From Kurthia massiliensis (GTDB taxonomy: Bacteria; Bacillota; Bacilli; Bacillales_A; Planococcaceae): DNA of 42,267 nt. Shown one piece after another: positions 1-8,084 of the stretch. Below the pieces are notes generated by a model. That model had not been told where the DNA came from, did not search any database, and saw only the letters and a list, made by a program, of their open reading frames with translations. The stretch lies in the NCBI RefSeq assembly GCF_000285555.1, contig NZ_HE611003.1:1-42267 (forward strand), read 5' to 3'. How positions within the stretch are numbered: position 1 is the stretch's first letter; every line of letters begins with the position of its first letter. Both the position numbers and the translations under genes were made by a program.

Positions 1-54
1 AATATAATATGTTTCGTATCGTTTTGGTAAGTGATTACCTTGTCGACTTTTACT

Positions 55-83
55 ATTATAGAGAGGTCTGTTCTATTCGTCAA
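55..83 (-). promoter_or_regulatory. Strong sigma-A promoter pointing out of the window
   Basis: On the minus strand TTGACG (78-83) is followed after exactly 17 bp by a perfect TATAAT (55-60). It lies downstream of the SprT-like gene and reads toward position 1, so it must serve a transcription unit outside the window. In B. subtilis the ydcK gene is followed by tRNA genes, so a stable-RNA operon is a plausible target, but nothing inside the window shows this. Confidence 0.7.
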
Positions 84-102
84 TAGTTTTTTTAAAAAAA
101 CT

Positions 103-552
103 TTATTTCTTTTTAAAAAGCGTTCCAGCACATTTTCCACAACGATATTTTGTGACGTCAATTCTACGTTTTCGTCTGTAGACGATGCCACATGACTCGC
201 AGACGTACGTATGTTGAACACTATGAGAAATAGGCTTTTGAATGATCGAACAAAAGCGTGGTGCTTTCGTTTGCGCCAATAAGTTTTTAAAGTCGCGATC
301 TTTATGCTGATACCCTTTTCCTTCTATATGTAAATGATAGTGACATAATTCATGTTTAATGATTCCCGTTAATTCATCCACGCCAAATTGTTCGTACGAT
401 TTTGGATTGATTTCAATATGATGCGTTTGCAATATGTAACGGCCCCCTGTCGTACGAAGTCGCGCGTTAAAATATGCCTGATGACGAAATGGTTTATGAA
501 AGTATTGATTAGATATGTCACATACAAATTGTTGTAACGTTTCGTCTGTCAT
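103..552 (-). CDS. sprT: SprT-like zinc metalloprotease-fold protein (YdcK family)
   Basis: A protein of about 149 residues of the SprT-like family. The zinc motif HELCH sits in the middle of the chain, and a C-terminal zinc ribbon has two CxxC pairs (CESC and CGKC) followed by a lysine-rich tail. The family is related to eukaryotic Spartan proteases; the bacterial role is not settled. The start at 552 is preferred over an in-frame ATG at 621 because AAGGAG lies 8 nt upstream of it. The upstream ATG would place 23 extra codons across the tex terminator, and the B. subtilis homologue as I remember it is about 150 residues. It is the last gene of the tex-side cluster and lies just below the tex terminator. 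Confidence 0.85.
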   Translation of the reverse strand: MTDETLQQFVCDISNQYFHKPFRHQAYFNARLRTTGGRYILQTHHIEINPKSYEQFGVDELTGIIKHELCHYHLHIEGKGYQHKDRDFKNLLAQTKAPRFCSIIQKPISHSVQHTYVCESCGIVYRRKRRIDVTKYRCGKCAGTLFKKK

Positions 553-567
553 TTCCTCACTCCTTAC

Positions 568-600
568 AAAAAAAGTCGAGCCATCAACGTGACTCGACTT
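568..600 (-). terminator. Rho-independent terminator after tex
   Basis: On the minus strand an 8-bp stem (AAGTCGAG with CTCGACTT) and a 12-nt loop are followed by seven T. The Shine-Dalgarno sequence of the SprT-like gene starts almost directly after it, so that gene is expressed by read-through or a promoter not seen here. Confidence 0.85.
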
Positions 601-604
601 CATT

Positions 605-2746
605 TTATGATTGAGGGGCAAGCATTGTCAAAGCGATGCGTTGTTTTTTCACATCGACTTGATCGACCCATACTGTCACGATATCGCCTAGTGACACGAC
701 ATCAAGTGGATGTTTGACGAACCCATTTTTTAATTTTGAAATATGAACGAGGCCATCTTGTTTAACACCTATATCGATAAACGCACCAAAATCAACGACG
801 TTTCGAACAGTTCCTTGTAGCTCCATTCCTTGTTTTAAATCTTCCATTTTTAAAATATCTTTCTTTAAAAGTGGTTGTGGGAATGCATCACGTGGATCGC
901 GCTTCGGTTTCATTAACACATCTAGCGTATCTTGAATCGTTACTGCGCCGATGTTTAATTCATCGACAAGTGCGTCAACGTGCAATTGTTTTAATTGTTG
1001 TTCAGCAGCATCAGTACCGATTGCTTGCTTCGATACGCCCGCTTTTTGTAACAACGTTTCTGCAAGTTTATAGCTCTCTGGGTGAATCCCTGTTTCGTCT
1101 AACGGATTTTTAGCATCCGGTACACGTAAAAAGCCGATCGCTTGTTCATACGTTTTTGCACCGAGACGCGGCACTTTTTTCAATTGTGTACGCGCTGTAA
1201 ACTTCCCTTCTGTCTCTCTAAGCGCCACAATATTTTCAGCAACTGCTTTCGATAAGCCAGATACGTATTGGAGTAATGATGCAGAGGCCGTGTTGACATC
1301 GACACCTACTTGGTTAACAGCCGTTTCGACGATGAACGTTAATGATGACGATAATTTCTTTTGTGAGACGTCATGTTGATATTGACCGACGCCAACCGCT
1401 TTCGGTTCGATTTTCACAAGTTCAGCTAGTGGATCTTGTAAACGACGGGCAATTGACACAGCGCTGCGTTGTTCAACTTGTAGTGTTGGGAATTCGGCAC
1501 GTGCAACTTCTGATGCTGAATATACACTTGCACCCGCTTCACTAACGATGACATACGAAGCTTCACTATTTGTTTCTTGTAATACTTCTGCGACAAACGC
1601 TTCTGTTTCACGTGAAGCAGTCCCGTTACCAATCGCTGCGATCGAAATCGGATAACGTTGTAGCAAATCTTTCATCACTTGTTTTGCTTCGTCGCGCTTT
1701 GCTTTCGGTGGGTGTGGATACATGACGCCGATTTCAAGCATTTTTCCGGTATCATCGACGACCGCGAGTTTACACCCTGTTCGATACGCCGGATCTACAC
1801 CAAGGACGTATTTCCCACGCATCGGTGGTTGTAGTAATAAGCTACGTAGATTTTCCGAGAAAATATGAATCGCTTGCGTCTCAGCTTTTTCGGTTAATTC
1901 ATTGCGCACTTCTCGCTCAATCGATGGCGCAATCAATCGTTTATAACTATCTTCAATCGCTTCGTCTACTTGTGTTGCACACGGTGATGTCGGATTTGTT
2001 ATAAACGTACGACGCATCGCATCTTCAATTTTAGCAATCGGTGCTTGTATCGATACGCGCAATATGTTTTCGTGCTCCCCACGGTTTATCGCTAACGTAC
2101 GATGCGGTACGATTTTCGCAAGTGGCTCTTCATAACTGTAATACATTTCAAATACAGCTTTTTCATCTTGCACTTTATCTTTTACGTCTGTGCAAATCGT
2201 TCCTTCACGCCACGTATAACGACGAATCATATCACGAATTTTCGCATCATCACTGAGACGTTCTGCAATAATATCTCGTGCACCTTGTAAGGCATCGTCA
2301 ATTGTTAGTGCGTCATTCGTATAACTTGTCGCTAGTTGATGAGGCTGCGTATTCGGAAAGGCCATGATTTTATTTGCTAACGGTTCTAACCCTAACGATT
2401 TTGCAATCGTTGCTTTCGTTTTTCTTTTTTGTTTATACGGACGATATAAATCTTCTACTTGTTTTAAAATTGTTGCTTTTTCAATGCTCGCCGATAACGC
2501 AGGTGTTAGCTTTCCTTGCTCATCAATCGCATTGATCACTTCTGCTTTTCGCGCTTGTAATTGTTCTAAGTAATGGTGGCGGTCTTCAATCGCTTTAATT
2601 TGAACTTCATCTAGTGAACCTGTTGCCTCTTTACGATATCGGGCAATGAAAGGTACTGTGTTACCATCTTTTAAAAGTGTAATCACGGTACTCACTTGTT
2701 TTGGACTCACTGTTAATTCTTTCGCAATGGTTGCTGAAAAATTCAT
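605..2746 (-). CDS. tex: Tex family transcription accessory protein with S1 domain
   Basis: Tex is a conserved cytoplasmic nucleic-acid-binding protein. At about 713 residues it has the usual length. Visible parts are the N-terminal helical region with the conserved stretch TVPFIARYRKE, a YqgF/RuvC-like nuclease fold in the centre (GVDPAYRTGCK), helix-hairpin-helix segments (around ASLLQYVSGL and VPRLGAKTYEQAIGF), and a C-terminal S1 RNA-binding domain (GMELQGTVRNVVDFGAFID). The ATG at 2746 is chosen because AAAGGATGAG precedes it at good distance; the in-frame ATG at 2755 lies inside that ribosome site. It follows rsbX, separated by a terminator, and matches B. subtilis ydcI in position. Confidence 0.95.
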   Translation of the reverse strand: MNFSATIAKELTVSPKQVSTVITLLKDGNTVPFIARYRKEATGSLDEVQIKAIEDRHHYLEQLQARKAEVINAIDEQGKLTPALSASIEKATILKQVEDLYRPYKQKRKTKATIAKSLGLEPLANKIMAFPNTQPHQLATSYTNDALTIDDALQGARDIIAERLSDDAKIRDMIRRYTWREGTICTDVKDKVQDEKAVFEMYYSYEEPLAKIVPHRTLAINRGEHENILRVSIQAPIAKIEDAMRRTFITNPTSPCATQVDEAIEDSYKRLIAPSIEREVRNELTEKAETQAIHIFSENLRSLLLQPPMRGKYVLGVDPAYRTGCKLAVVDDTGKMLEIGVMYPHPPKAKRDEAKQVMKDLLQRYPISIAAIGNGTASRETEAFVAEVLQETNSEASYVIVSEAGASVYSASEVARAEFPTLQVEQRSAVSIARRLQDPLAELVKIEPKAVGVGQYQHDVSQKKLSSSLTFIVETAVNQVGVDVNTASASLLQYVSGLSKAVAENIVALRETEGKFTARTQLKKVPRLGAKTYEQAIGFLRVPDAKNPLDETGIHPESYKLAETLLQKAGVSKQAIGTDAAEQQLKQLHVDALVDELNIGAVTIQDTLDVLMKPKRDPRDAFPQPLLKKDILKMEDLKQGMELQGTVRNVVDFGAFIDIGVKQDGLVHISKLKNGFVKHPLDVVSLGDIVTVWVDQVDVKKQRIALTMLAPQS

Positions 2747-2788
2747 CGATCTCATCCTTTCTTTCGTTCAAGTGTAGCACTTTTCATT

Positions 2789-2826
2789 AAAAAAGGCTGT
2801 GTAACATGACAGCTACACAGCCTTTT
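2789..2826 (-). terminator. Terminator closing the sigB operon
   Basis: On the minus strand AAGGCTGTGTA pairs with TACACAGCCTT around a 10-nt loop and is followed by T residues. The rsbX stop codon overlaps the 5' arm, so transcription of the rsb-sigB operon probably ends directly after rsbX. Confidence 0.88.
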
Positions 2827-3409
2827 AAAATTGAAGCATCACATACGTTTGATCATCATTTTTTCGCAACAAATAATGATCCGTCTCATCATTTTCAAGT
2901 GCTTGCCAAGCATCTGCATTTAATAGCGTCGCGGCGTCAATCACATCTACCCCATCAGAATGCATAAAACATCGATCACCATTCGTGAACTTAAACGTTT
3001 CAACGAATGGACGGATTGTTTTTCCTGCTAAATAGCCGTAATGCGTACGCGGGCGCTTGATCGTATCATGATGAATGACGTAGCAAGTAATATTCCCAAT
3101 GCCACAATATTGTATTTCCTGTCGTGCGAAATGAATACGCATTACCGAAGCAACTGCACCACGCTTTAACTTTAAACGCTCATTGCACAATAACATGAGC
3201 TGGTCGAGTGGTTGATGTCCATATGTTTGAACGACATTCGTTACAATTTGTGCACTATCGTGCGCATGCGGACCACTTCCGAGGCCATCAGCGACGACGC
3301 AAATCGCATAGTCTTCTCGCTGATCGACGAAATAGCTATCTCCACACACATCATATTGCTGATGATTACGTTGAAAGATATGATACGAAAAGTTAATGTT
3401 ATACACCAC
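2825..3409 (-). CDS. rsbX: RsbX, PP2C-type serine phosphatase, feedback regulator of the stressosome
   Basis: RsbX dephosphorylates RsbR and RsbS after stress and so resets the stressosome. The 194-residue protein has the PPM/PP2C signatures VADGLGSG (metal-binding Asp) and a later HSDGVD motif, and matches the roughly 200-residue size of B. subtilis RsbX. The start is a GTG that overlaps the end of sigB by 11 nt, indicating translational coupling; the ribosome site (AGGTG) is very close to it. It is the last gene of the operon, just ahead of a strong terminator. RsbX is present in rods with a full stressosome operon and absent from the short staphylococcal version. Confidence 0.92.
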   Translation of the reverse strand: MVYNINFSYHIFQRNHQQYDVCGDSYFVDQREDYAICVVADGLGSGPHAHDSAQIVTNVVQTYGHQPLDQLMLLCNERLKLKRGAVASVMRIHFARQEIQYCGIGNITCYVIHHDTIKRPRTHYGYLAGKTIRPFVETFKFTNGDRCFMHSDGVDVIDAATLLNADAWQALENDETDHYLLRKNDDQTYVMLQF

Positions 3410-4178
3410 CTGAAGCGATAATCGCCTGCTGTAGTTTTTTAATCGCTTTTCGTTGCAAACGAGATACGTGCATTTGTGAAATGCCGAGGCGTTCGCCCGC
3501 TTCTTTTTGACTTAATTGTTCTAAATATGTTAATTGAATAATTTGTTTTTCACGTTCATTTAACACGTTCATCGCTTCTGAGACGATCATACGACGATTT
3601 GTTTTTTCAAATTCATCGTCTTCTTGACCGACAACGTCAAATAGCGTCACTGTACTACCATCTGAATCTGACTCAATTGAGTGGTCCATTGAAAGTGCTT
3701 GATAGCTACGGCTCATTTCCATTGCTTCTAATATTTCCTCTTCTGTCACTTCTAATCGTTCAGCAATTTCAGATACTTTCGGCGAACGTTGTAATTCAGT
3801 CGTTAACAACTCAACCGTTGATTTAATACGTGGACCTAATTCTTTAATACGACGAGGCACGTGTACATCCCACGTCTTATCGCGTAAAAAACGTTTAATT
3901 TCCCCGACAATTGTCGGTACCGCAAACGCTTCAAAGCTACGGCCAAAATCTGGATCGAATCGACGAATCGCACCGAGTAACCCGAGCATCCCTACTTGGA
4001 CGATATCATCATGATATGAACGACCGTTTGAATATTTACGCGCAATCGACTCAACTAAATATTGGTAGTTTTCGACGAGGCGCGTTTGCGCTTCATCGTC
4101 TTTCGTATCTTGGTATTGTTGAATCCATTGTAAAACTTGTTCCTTTGAGGCATTTCTAGTGGACGTCTGTTTCCACAT
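3399..4178 (-). CDS. sigB: RNA polymerase sigma factor SigB (general stress)
   Basis: Alternative sigma factor of the general stress response, of about 259 residues. Region 2 is clear (DIVQVGMLGLLGAIRRFDP), as is the conserved VPRRIKELGP segment and the region 4.2 helix-turn-helix (LSQKEAGERLGISQMHVSR). RsbW holds it inactive in unstressed cells. It overlaps the end of rsbW and the start of rsbX, so the three are translationally coupled. The start at 4178 has AGGTG at 7-nt spacing; an ATG two codons earlier (4184) is only 1 nt from the same site and is less likely. Confidence 0.97.
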   Translation of the reverse strand: MWKQTSTRNASKEQVLQWIQQYQDTKDDEAQTRLVENYQYLVESIARKYSNGRSYHDDIVQVGMLGLLGAIRRFDPDFGRSFEAFAVPTIVGEIKRFLRDKTWDVHVPRRIKELGPRIKSTVELLTTELQRSPKVSEIAERLEVTEEEILEAMEMSRSYQALSMDHSIESDSDGSTVTLFDVVGQEDDEFEKTNRRMIVSEAMNVLNEREKQIIQLTYLEQLSQKEAGERLGISQMHVSRLQRKAIKKLQQAIIASGGV

Positions 4179-4629
4179 TTGCATTCACCTGCTCTCGTGA
4201 AACATATTTGGTCATGAAGACTGTTACACCATTTTCATTTAGTACTTTCACTTCATCCATTAGACTTTCAATTAAAAATAACCCTAACCCTCCTTCACGA
4301 ATAAATTCGACTTCCGTGTCTTCGTGATATGGGCCGACCTTTTCTTTTACTTCTTCAAATTCGAAGCTGCGACCATAATCCGCAACCATAATTTCTAATT
4401 TATCTTCATACACTGCACAGCCAACAATGACTTCTTGTTTTTCTTCATCATCTGCATATGCATGTTGAATTGCATTTGTCACTGCTTCACTCGTAGCAAT
4501 TTTTAAATCTTCGATATCATCGTATGAAAAGCCTAAACGACTTGCTAAACCTGAAACTGTTAAACGTGCCACGCCCACATATTGTGTTTTCGATGGGATG
4601 CGCATTTCAAAATAATCAAATTCCTTCAT
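4156..4629 (-). CDS. rsbW: RsbW, anti-sigma-B factor and serine kinase
   Basis: RsbW binds and inhibits SigB and phosphorylates RsbV. The 157-residue protein carries the GHKL-type ATPase boxes: N box EAVTNAIQHAY, G1 box VADYGRSF and G2 box GGLGLFLIESLMD. The start has an excellent ribosome site (GAGGAGG) and lies 4 nt after rsbV. Its 3' end overlaps sigB by more than 20 nt. All motifs needed for kinase and partner-switching activity are visible. Confidence 0.97.
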   Translation of the reverse strand: MKEFDYFEMRIPSKTQYVGVARLTVSGLASRLGFSYDDIEDLKIATSEAVTNAIQHAYADDEEKQEVIVGCAVYEDKLEIMVADYGRSFEFEEVKEKVGPYHEDTEVEFIREGGLGLFLIESLMDEVKVLNENGVTVFMTKYVSREQVNANVETDVH

Positions 4630-4633
4630 CGTT

Positions 4634-4954
4634 TTACGCCTCCTCTTCTACGTGGATAATACCACTTAAACCTGTAATATCAAATAAACGTTTTAAACGA
4701 GGTGATAAACCAACGAGTGTTAATTCGCCCCCGTCTGCAATGACGCTTTTATAAAATGCTACGATAACACCGATACCTGTACTATCCATGTAACCAACGC
4801 CTGCTAAATCAAGCACAGCCTTTTTCGTATTTTTCGTATCGATTGCTAGTAATTGTTCACGTAATTTTGGTGCTGTATAAGCATCAATTTCGCCGCTAAT
4901 TGTTGCAAGTACGCTGCTATCTTGTTGTGTCGTAATATTTACTGTTAATTCCAT
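4634..4954 (-). CDS. rsbV: RsbV, anti-anti-sigma factor (STAS domain)
   Basis: RsbV frees SigB by binding RsbW when it is unphosphorylated. It is a single STAS domain of 106 residues with the phosphorylation motif MDSTGIG; the target serine is about residue 58. The ATG at 4954 has AGAGGTG at 7-nt spacing; a GTG at 4963 overlaps that site and is rejected as the start. It lies 22 nt after rsbU. I did not find a sigma-B type promoter in front of it. Confidence 0.96.
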   Translation of the reverse strand: MELTVNITTQQDSSVLATISGEIDAYTAPKLREQLLAIDTKNTKKAVLDLAGVGYMDSTGIGVIVAFYKSVIADGGELTLVGLSPRLKRLFDITGLSGIIHVEEEA

Positions 4955-4976
4955 GATTTGCACCTCTATTGTTTTT

Positions 4977-5957
4977 TTATAATTTTTTAATGACTGCTAA
5001 CGTAAAGTCATCACGTTGATGGAACGCTTGGAATTTCTCTAACGCTTTAAAGACGCTATGCGCGATTTCTCCTGGCGCTTGATCTTTCACGTTGAAGATC
5101 ATATCCGTCAGCTCTTGTCTTGTTAAAAATCGTTCGTCTTCGGTACGACATTCCGTCACACCATCTGTCATGATGAGAACCATGTCATTTGATTCTAGTT
5201 TTACAGAACTCTCGGTATAATGTACATCTGGTAAAATACCGAGCAATAACCCTTTCGATTCGTCGAGGTCATAAAACTTTTGTTCCTTCGCACAATAATA
5301 AAGCGCTGGCTCATGACCTGCTGTCGCATATGTAAATGTAGCCTCTTCGCTATCATATCTACCGTAAAACATTGAAATAAACATGTTATCAGAAACACTT
5401 TTTTCAACGATACGATTTAAAACGTCGAGCGCATATGCCGGACTAATACTCGCTTGACCAAGTGTGTCTAAACCATTTTTCACCATCGACATGCACAGGG
5501 CAGCCGGAATTCCTTTTCCGACGACGTCTGCTACACCGACGCCGACAAAGTCACTATCGTCATCTTGGAAGTAAACGTAGTCACCGTTCATTTTGCCTGC
5601 AGGTACGGATAAGAAATCAATATCTACACCGTCGATTTCTGGCTTTTTCGTGCGTAACATCGTATTTTGTACTTTTGCAGCAAGTTCAATTTCATGATTC
5701 ATCGACTCTTGCTGTTCAACTAATATTTTATGTTCACGTAGTGCTAAGCCATACTGAATCATAAACTCTGTTAAAAAGTCGAGCGAAATGATCATCGTAT
5801 CTTCTAACGTATCGCCATATATTTCTTCAAGGGCGATTTTATGAATACTAATCACTTCTTCAGGCGTAATATTTTTTTGGACGAGATGTCGGCTAAAATT
5901 TTGACCTAAATATAAATTTCGCTCTGTTTGATACTTTAAGTATTGGCTTAGTAACAT
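4977..5957 (-). CDS. rsbU: RsbU, PP2C-type phosphatase that dephosphorylates RsbV
   Basis: RsbU is activated by RsbT and removes phosphate from RsbV. The N-terminal RsbT-binding helical domain covers about residues 1-90. The PPM/SpoIIE phosphatase domain follows, with GDYVYFQDD, VADVVGKGIPAALCMS, LIMTDGVTECR and DDFTLAV as metal and active-site motifs. The start is problematic. The first in-frame ATG (5957) has no ribosome site, while a good AGGTGAGG sits at 5993-6000. Reading upstream in frame gives residues ATKEIQKQYT, which continue the alignment with B. subtilis RsbU as I remember it. The best-placed in-frame codon would be ACG at 5982-5984; an ATG at 5991 is one frame off. Confidence 0.93.
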   Translation of the reverse strand: MLLSQYLKYQTERNLYLGQNFSRHLVQKNITPEEVISIHKIALEEIYGDTLEDTMIISLDFLTEFMIQYGLALREHKILVEQQESMNHEIELAAKVQNTMLRTKKPEIDGVDIDFLSVPAGKMNGDYVYFQDDDSDFVGVGVADVVGKGIPAALCMSMVKNGLDTLGQASISPAYALDVLNRIVEKSVSDNMFISMFYGRYDSEEATFTYATAGHEPALYYCAKEQKFYDLDESKGLLLGILPDVHYTESSVKLESNDMVLIMTDGVTECRTEDERFLTRQELTDMIFNVKDQAPGEIAHSVFKALEKFQAFHQRDDFTLAVIKKL

Positions 5958-6004
5958 CGTGTACTGTTTTTGTATCTCTTTCGTAGCGCATCCTCACCTA
6001 TCTG

Positions 6005-6406
6005 TTAAGACAACCATTTTACAACTGTAATTTTCGTGCCTTCGCCTACTTCTGTCTGAATATCAAATTCATCCATCAAACGCTTTACCCCTGGAAGCCC
6101 TGCTCCTAAACCATATGATGAAGAATATCCGTCTTGTAATACGAGCTGAACATCGTTAATACCAGGTCCGCGGTCTTCTGCAATAATGCGAATTCCGACT
6201 TTCCCATCTTTTTCGAAACGCCCAATTGTGACGCTTCCTTGTTCCGCATATAAATAAATATTCCTAGCCAGTTCGCTAATTGCTGTTGTGATACGCGCTT
6301 GGTCGACAGCACCAAAACCAATGACTTTTGCTTCGCTACGACCCATTTGTCTTGCAGCTACGATATCCCATTCCGTTAAAATGCTCACTGAGGAAACGTC
6401 CATCAT
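6005..6406 (-). CDS. rsbT: RsbT, switch kinase of the stressosome
   Basis: RsbT phosphorylates RsbS and RsbR, leaves the stressosome on stress, and activates RsbU. The 133-residue protein has a GHKL-type fold: N box ISELARNIYLY, G1 box EDRGPGI and a G2 region GLGAGLPGVKRLMDEF. Its first ATG shares one base with the rsbS stop codon (TAATG), with GGAGG 4 nt upstream; the next codon is also ATG and has better spacing, so the true N-terminus may be one residue shorter. The coupling matches the 1:1 use of RsbS and RsbT. Confidence 0.96.
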   Translation of the reverse strand: MMDVSSVSILTEWDIVAARQMGRSEAKVIGFGAVDQARITTAISELARNIYLYAEQGSVTIGRFEKDGKVGIRIIAEDRGPGINDVQLVLQDGYSSSYGLGAGLPGVKRLMDEFDIQTEVGEGTKITVVKWLS

Positions 6407-6771
6407 TATCCCTCCAATTCTAGTTGTAACCGTTCTAACCCACTTTCTAAATCAAGTGCCGTCATCACGTTTTTCAACTCTATTCCTAATTCTACGAGTG
6501 TGATGGCAATCGGTGGTTGAATGCCTGTCAGTGCGACTTTTGCGCCCATCATATTTGCCATTTGAATGACTTCATCGAAAATACGTGCGATGAAAGAATC
6601 GATAAAATCGATTGCCGTTAAGTCAATGACGATGCCGCGCGCGTTCGTCTCATGAATTTTTTCTAATACGTCTTGTTGAAATTGTAATGCTGTCGCATCG
6701 TCTAGTTCCCATTGGATTGAAATGATCAAACAGTTTTTTAATTTCAAAATTGGCACTTTTGGCTGGATCAT
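6406..6771 (-). CDS. rsbS: RsbS, stressosome scaffold and RsbT antagonist (STAS domain)
   Basis: RsbS sequesters RsbT in the stressosome. The protein is 121 residues, the same as I remember for B. subtilis RsbS, and begins [11 protein letters not shown]. The phosphorylated serine in IDSFIAR falls at residue 59, as in B. subtilis. The start at 6771 has GATGAGG at a good distance and follows the rsbR stop by 4 nt. A longer reading with a TTG start at 6789 would overlap the rsbR end and is rejected. Confidence 0.96.
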   Translation of the reverse strand: MIQPKVPILKLKNCLIISIQWELDDATALQFQQDVLEKIHETNARGIVIDLTAIDFIDSFIARIFDEVIQMANMMGAKVALTGIQPPIAITLVELGIELKNVMTALDLESGLERLQLELEG

Positions 6772-6775
6772 ATCA

Positions 6776-7555
6776 TTACACCTCATCAATTTTTCTATTC
6801 GTTAATTTCAACGCTTGTGCAAAGCCACGTTGTAACGTATTTGCTGTTAATAAGTTATGAAACATCTTATTTAACGAAGCAATTGCTTGTGCCATTTCCG
6901 GTTGAATACCGACGATGATACACTGCGTGCCAAGTAAATGGACGGCTTTCACTGCTTGTGTAATGTAATGAGCAACGACCTCATCTACAAACGGTACACC
7001 TGTAATATCGACGAGTAAAACTTCTGCTCGATACATTCGAATGCCTTCTAATACATTTTCGACAATCAGTTTCGCGCGTGCTTCGTCAATCGTTCCGACA
7101 AGTGGCAAGATCGCAATTTTTTCAAGTACAGGAATAATAGGCGTTGATAATTCTTTTAATGAACGCTTTTGCTGATTAATTTGAGACGATAATCCTCGTT
7201 CGTAATTCATAATAAGGGCACGTTCCATATCATGCACTTTTTTATAATTTTCTCGTAAAAAAATGCTTATTTCCTCAACGGAATGGGTATTTGATTGTAG
7301 GAAGAGTTCTACGACAGCTTCTTCAACAAGCTGTATGTAGTAAACATTTTCTTCAAACGAATGATATTTTCCGATGAATGACTGACAAATATTATCTTTC
7401 ACCACTTCATTTTCCTCGTATAAAGCGGCTTCGATTAATCCGCACATATCTTCTAATTTCTCCATATGGAGCGGCTGATGTATATCGCTTTTCTCGGCCC
7501 ATTTTTCCACGACTGCTTGTTTTAATTGGTCTTTGTACGCCTTCACTAAATTCAT
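6776..7555 (-). CDS. rsbR: RsbR, stressosome sensor protein (globin-like N-domain, STAS C-domain)
   Basis: RsbR paralogues form the stressosome core with RsbS. In this 259-residue protein, residues 1-130 are helical and weakly conserved (non-haem globin type sensor). Residues 138-255 are STAS, beginning [20 protein letters not shown]. The first phospho-threonine site is present as T185 in [10 protein letters not shown]. The second site, Thr205 of B. subtilis RsbRA (in a PEIAQTI context), is replaced by alanine (PEMAQAI, A224). Only one rsbR is in this operon. The ATG at 7555 is preferred to a GTG at 7567 because of the upstream GGTGAG. Transcription starts somewhere in the 150 bp after the mazF terminator, but only a weak promoter (GTGAAT, 17 bp, TACAAT) is visible. 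Confidence 0.93.
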   Translation of the reverse strand: MNLVKAYKDQLKQAVVEKWAEKSDIHQPLHMEKLEDMCGLIEAALYEENEVVKDNICQSFIGKYHSFEENVYYIQLVEEAVVELFLQSNTHSVEEISIFLRENYKKVHDMERALIMNYERGLSSQINQQKRSLKELSTPIIPVLEKIAILPLVGTIDEARAKLIVENVLEGIRMYRAEVLLVDITGVPFVDEVVAHYITQAVKAVHLLGTQCIIVGIQPEMAQAIASLNKMFHNLLTANTLQRGFAQALKLTNRKIDEV

Positions 7556-7660
7556 CACACTCACCACCCATCATAATAATCTTTACATAATTGTATAATA
7601 TTTCTGTATATAATTCACTTTTAAAACCCATTTTTTTCTACATTGGTTCTTTTTTATGTA

Positions 7661-7697
7661 AAAAAAAGACTACCTCGAAAAGAAAGTAGTCTTTTTT
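7661..7697 (-). terminator. Terminator after mazF
   Basis: AAAAAGACTAC and GTAGTCTTTTT form a stem with a 12-nt loop and a T-run on the minus strand. It separates mazEF from the rsbR-led operon, so unlike a simple read-through arrangement the rsb genes probably need their own promoter. Confidence 0.85.
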
Positions 7698-7706
7698 ATA
7701 TGTATG

Positions 7707-8057
7707 CTAAAATTTTATGAGGCCTAAACTGATCTCCAAAGCTGCTTCGACTTTATGCATTAATGGTCCGTCCAATTGTGTTATTTTATCCGTTAGTCGA
7801 GACTTATCAATCGTTCTAAGTTGTTCTAACAAAATAACAGAGTCGCGCTCGAAACCATATTTTTTCGCATCAATTTCGACATGCGTTGGTAATTTTGCTT
7901 TTTGTATTTGTGCTGTAATGGCCGCGATAATCACGGTCGGACTAAATCGATTGCCAATATCATTTTGAATTACCAGCACCGGCCGTGTTCCCCCTTGCTC
8001 GGAACCGACCACTGGTGATAAATCTGCAAAAAAGACATCTCCGCGTTTTACGTTCAC
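7707..8057 (-). CDS. mazF: MazF/EndoA toxin, sequence-specific mRNA endoribonuclease
   Basis: This 116-residue protein is almost the canonical Bacillales EndoA: it begins [19 protein letters not shown] and has [29 protein letters not shown] and the C-terminal [14 protein letters not shown]. The family is known to cleave mRNA at UACAU in B. subtilis; the specificity here is not shown by the sequence. It lies 27 nt after its antitoxin gene and directly precedes the sigma-B operon, a conserved order in Bacillales. Confidence 0.97.
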   Translation of the reverse strand: MNVKRGDVFFADLSPVVGSEQGGTRPVLVIQNDIGNRFSPTVIIAAITAQIQKAKLPTHVEIDAKKYGFERDSVILLEQLRTIDKSRLTDKITQLDGPLMHKVEAALEISLGLIKF

Positions 8058-8084
8058 ATTTTCATCCTCCGTAAACGAGACGCG

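Noticed and set aside
5955..5991. Small out-of-frame ORF starting at the ATG next to AGGTGAGG before rsbU
   Set aside because: It directly abuts the ribosome site, and the sequence conserved with RsbU is in the other frame, so it is more likely a sign of a start problem than a gene.
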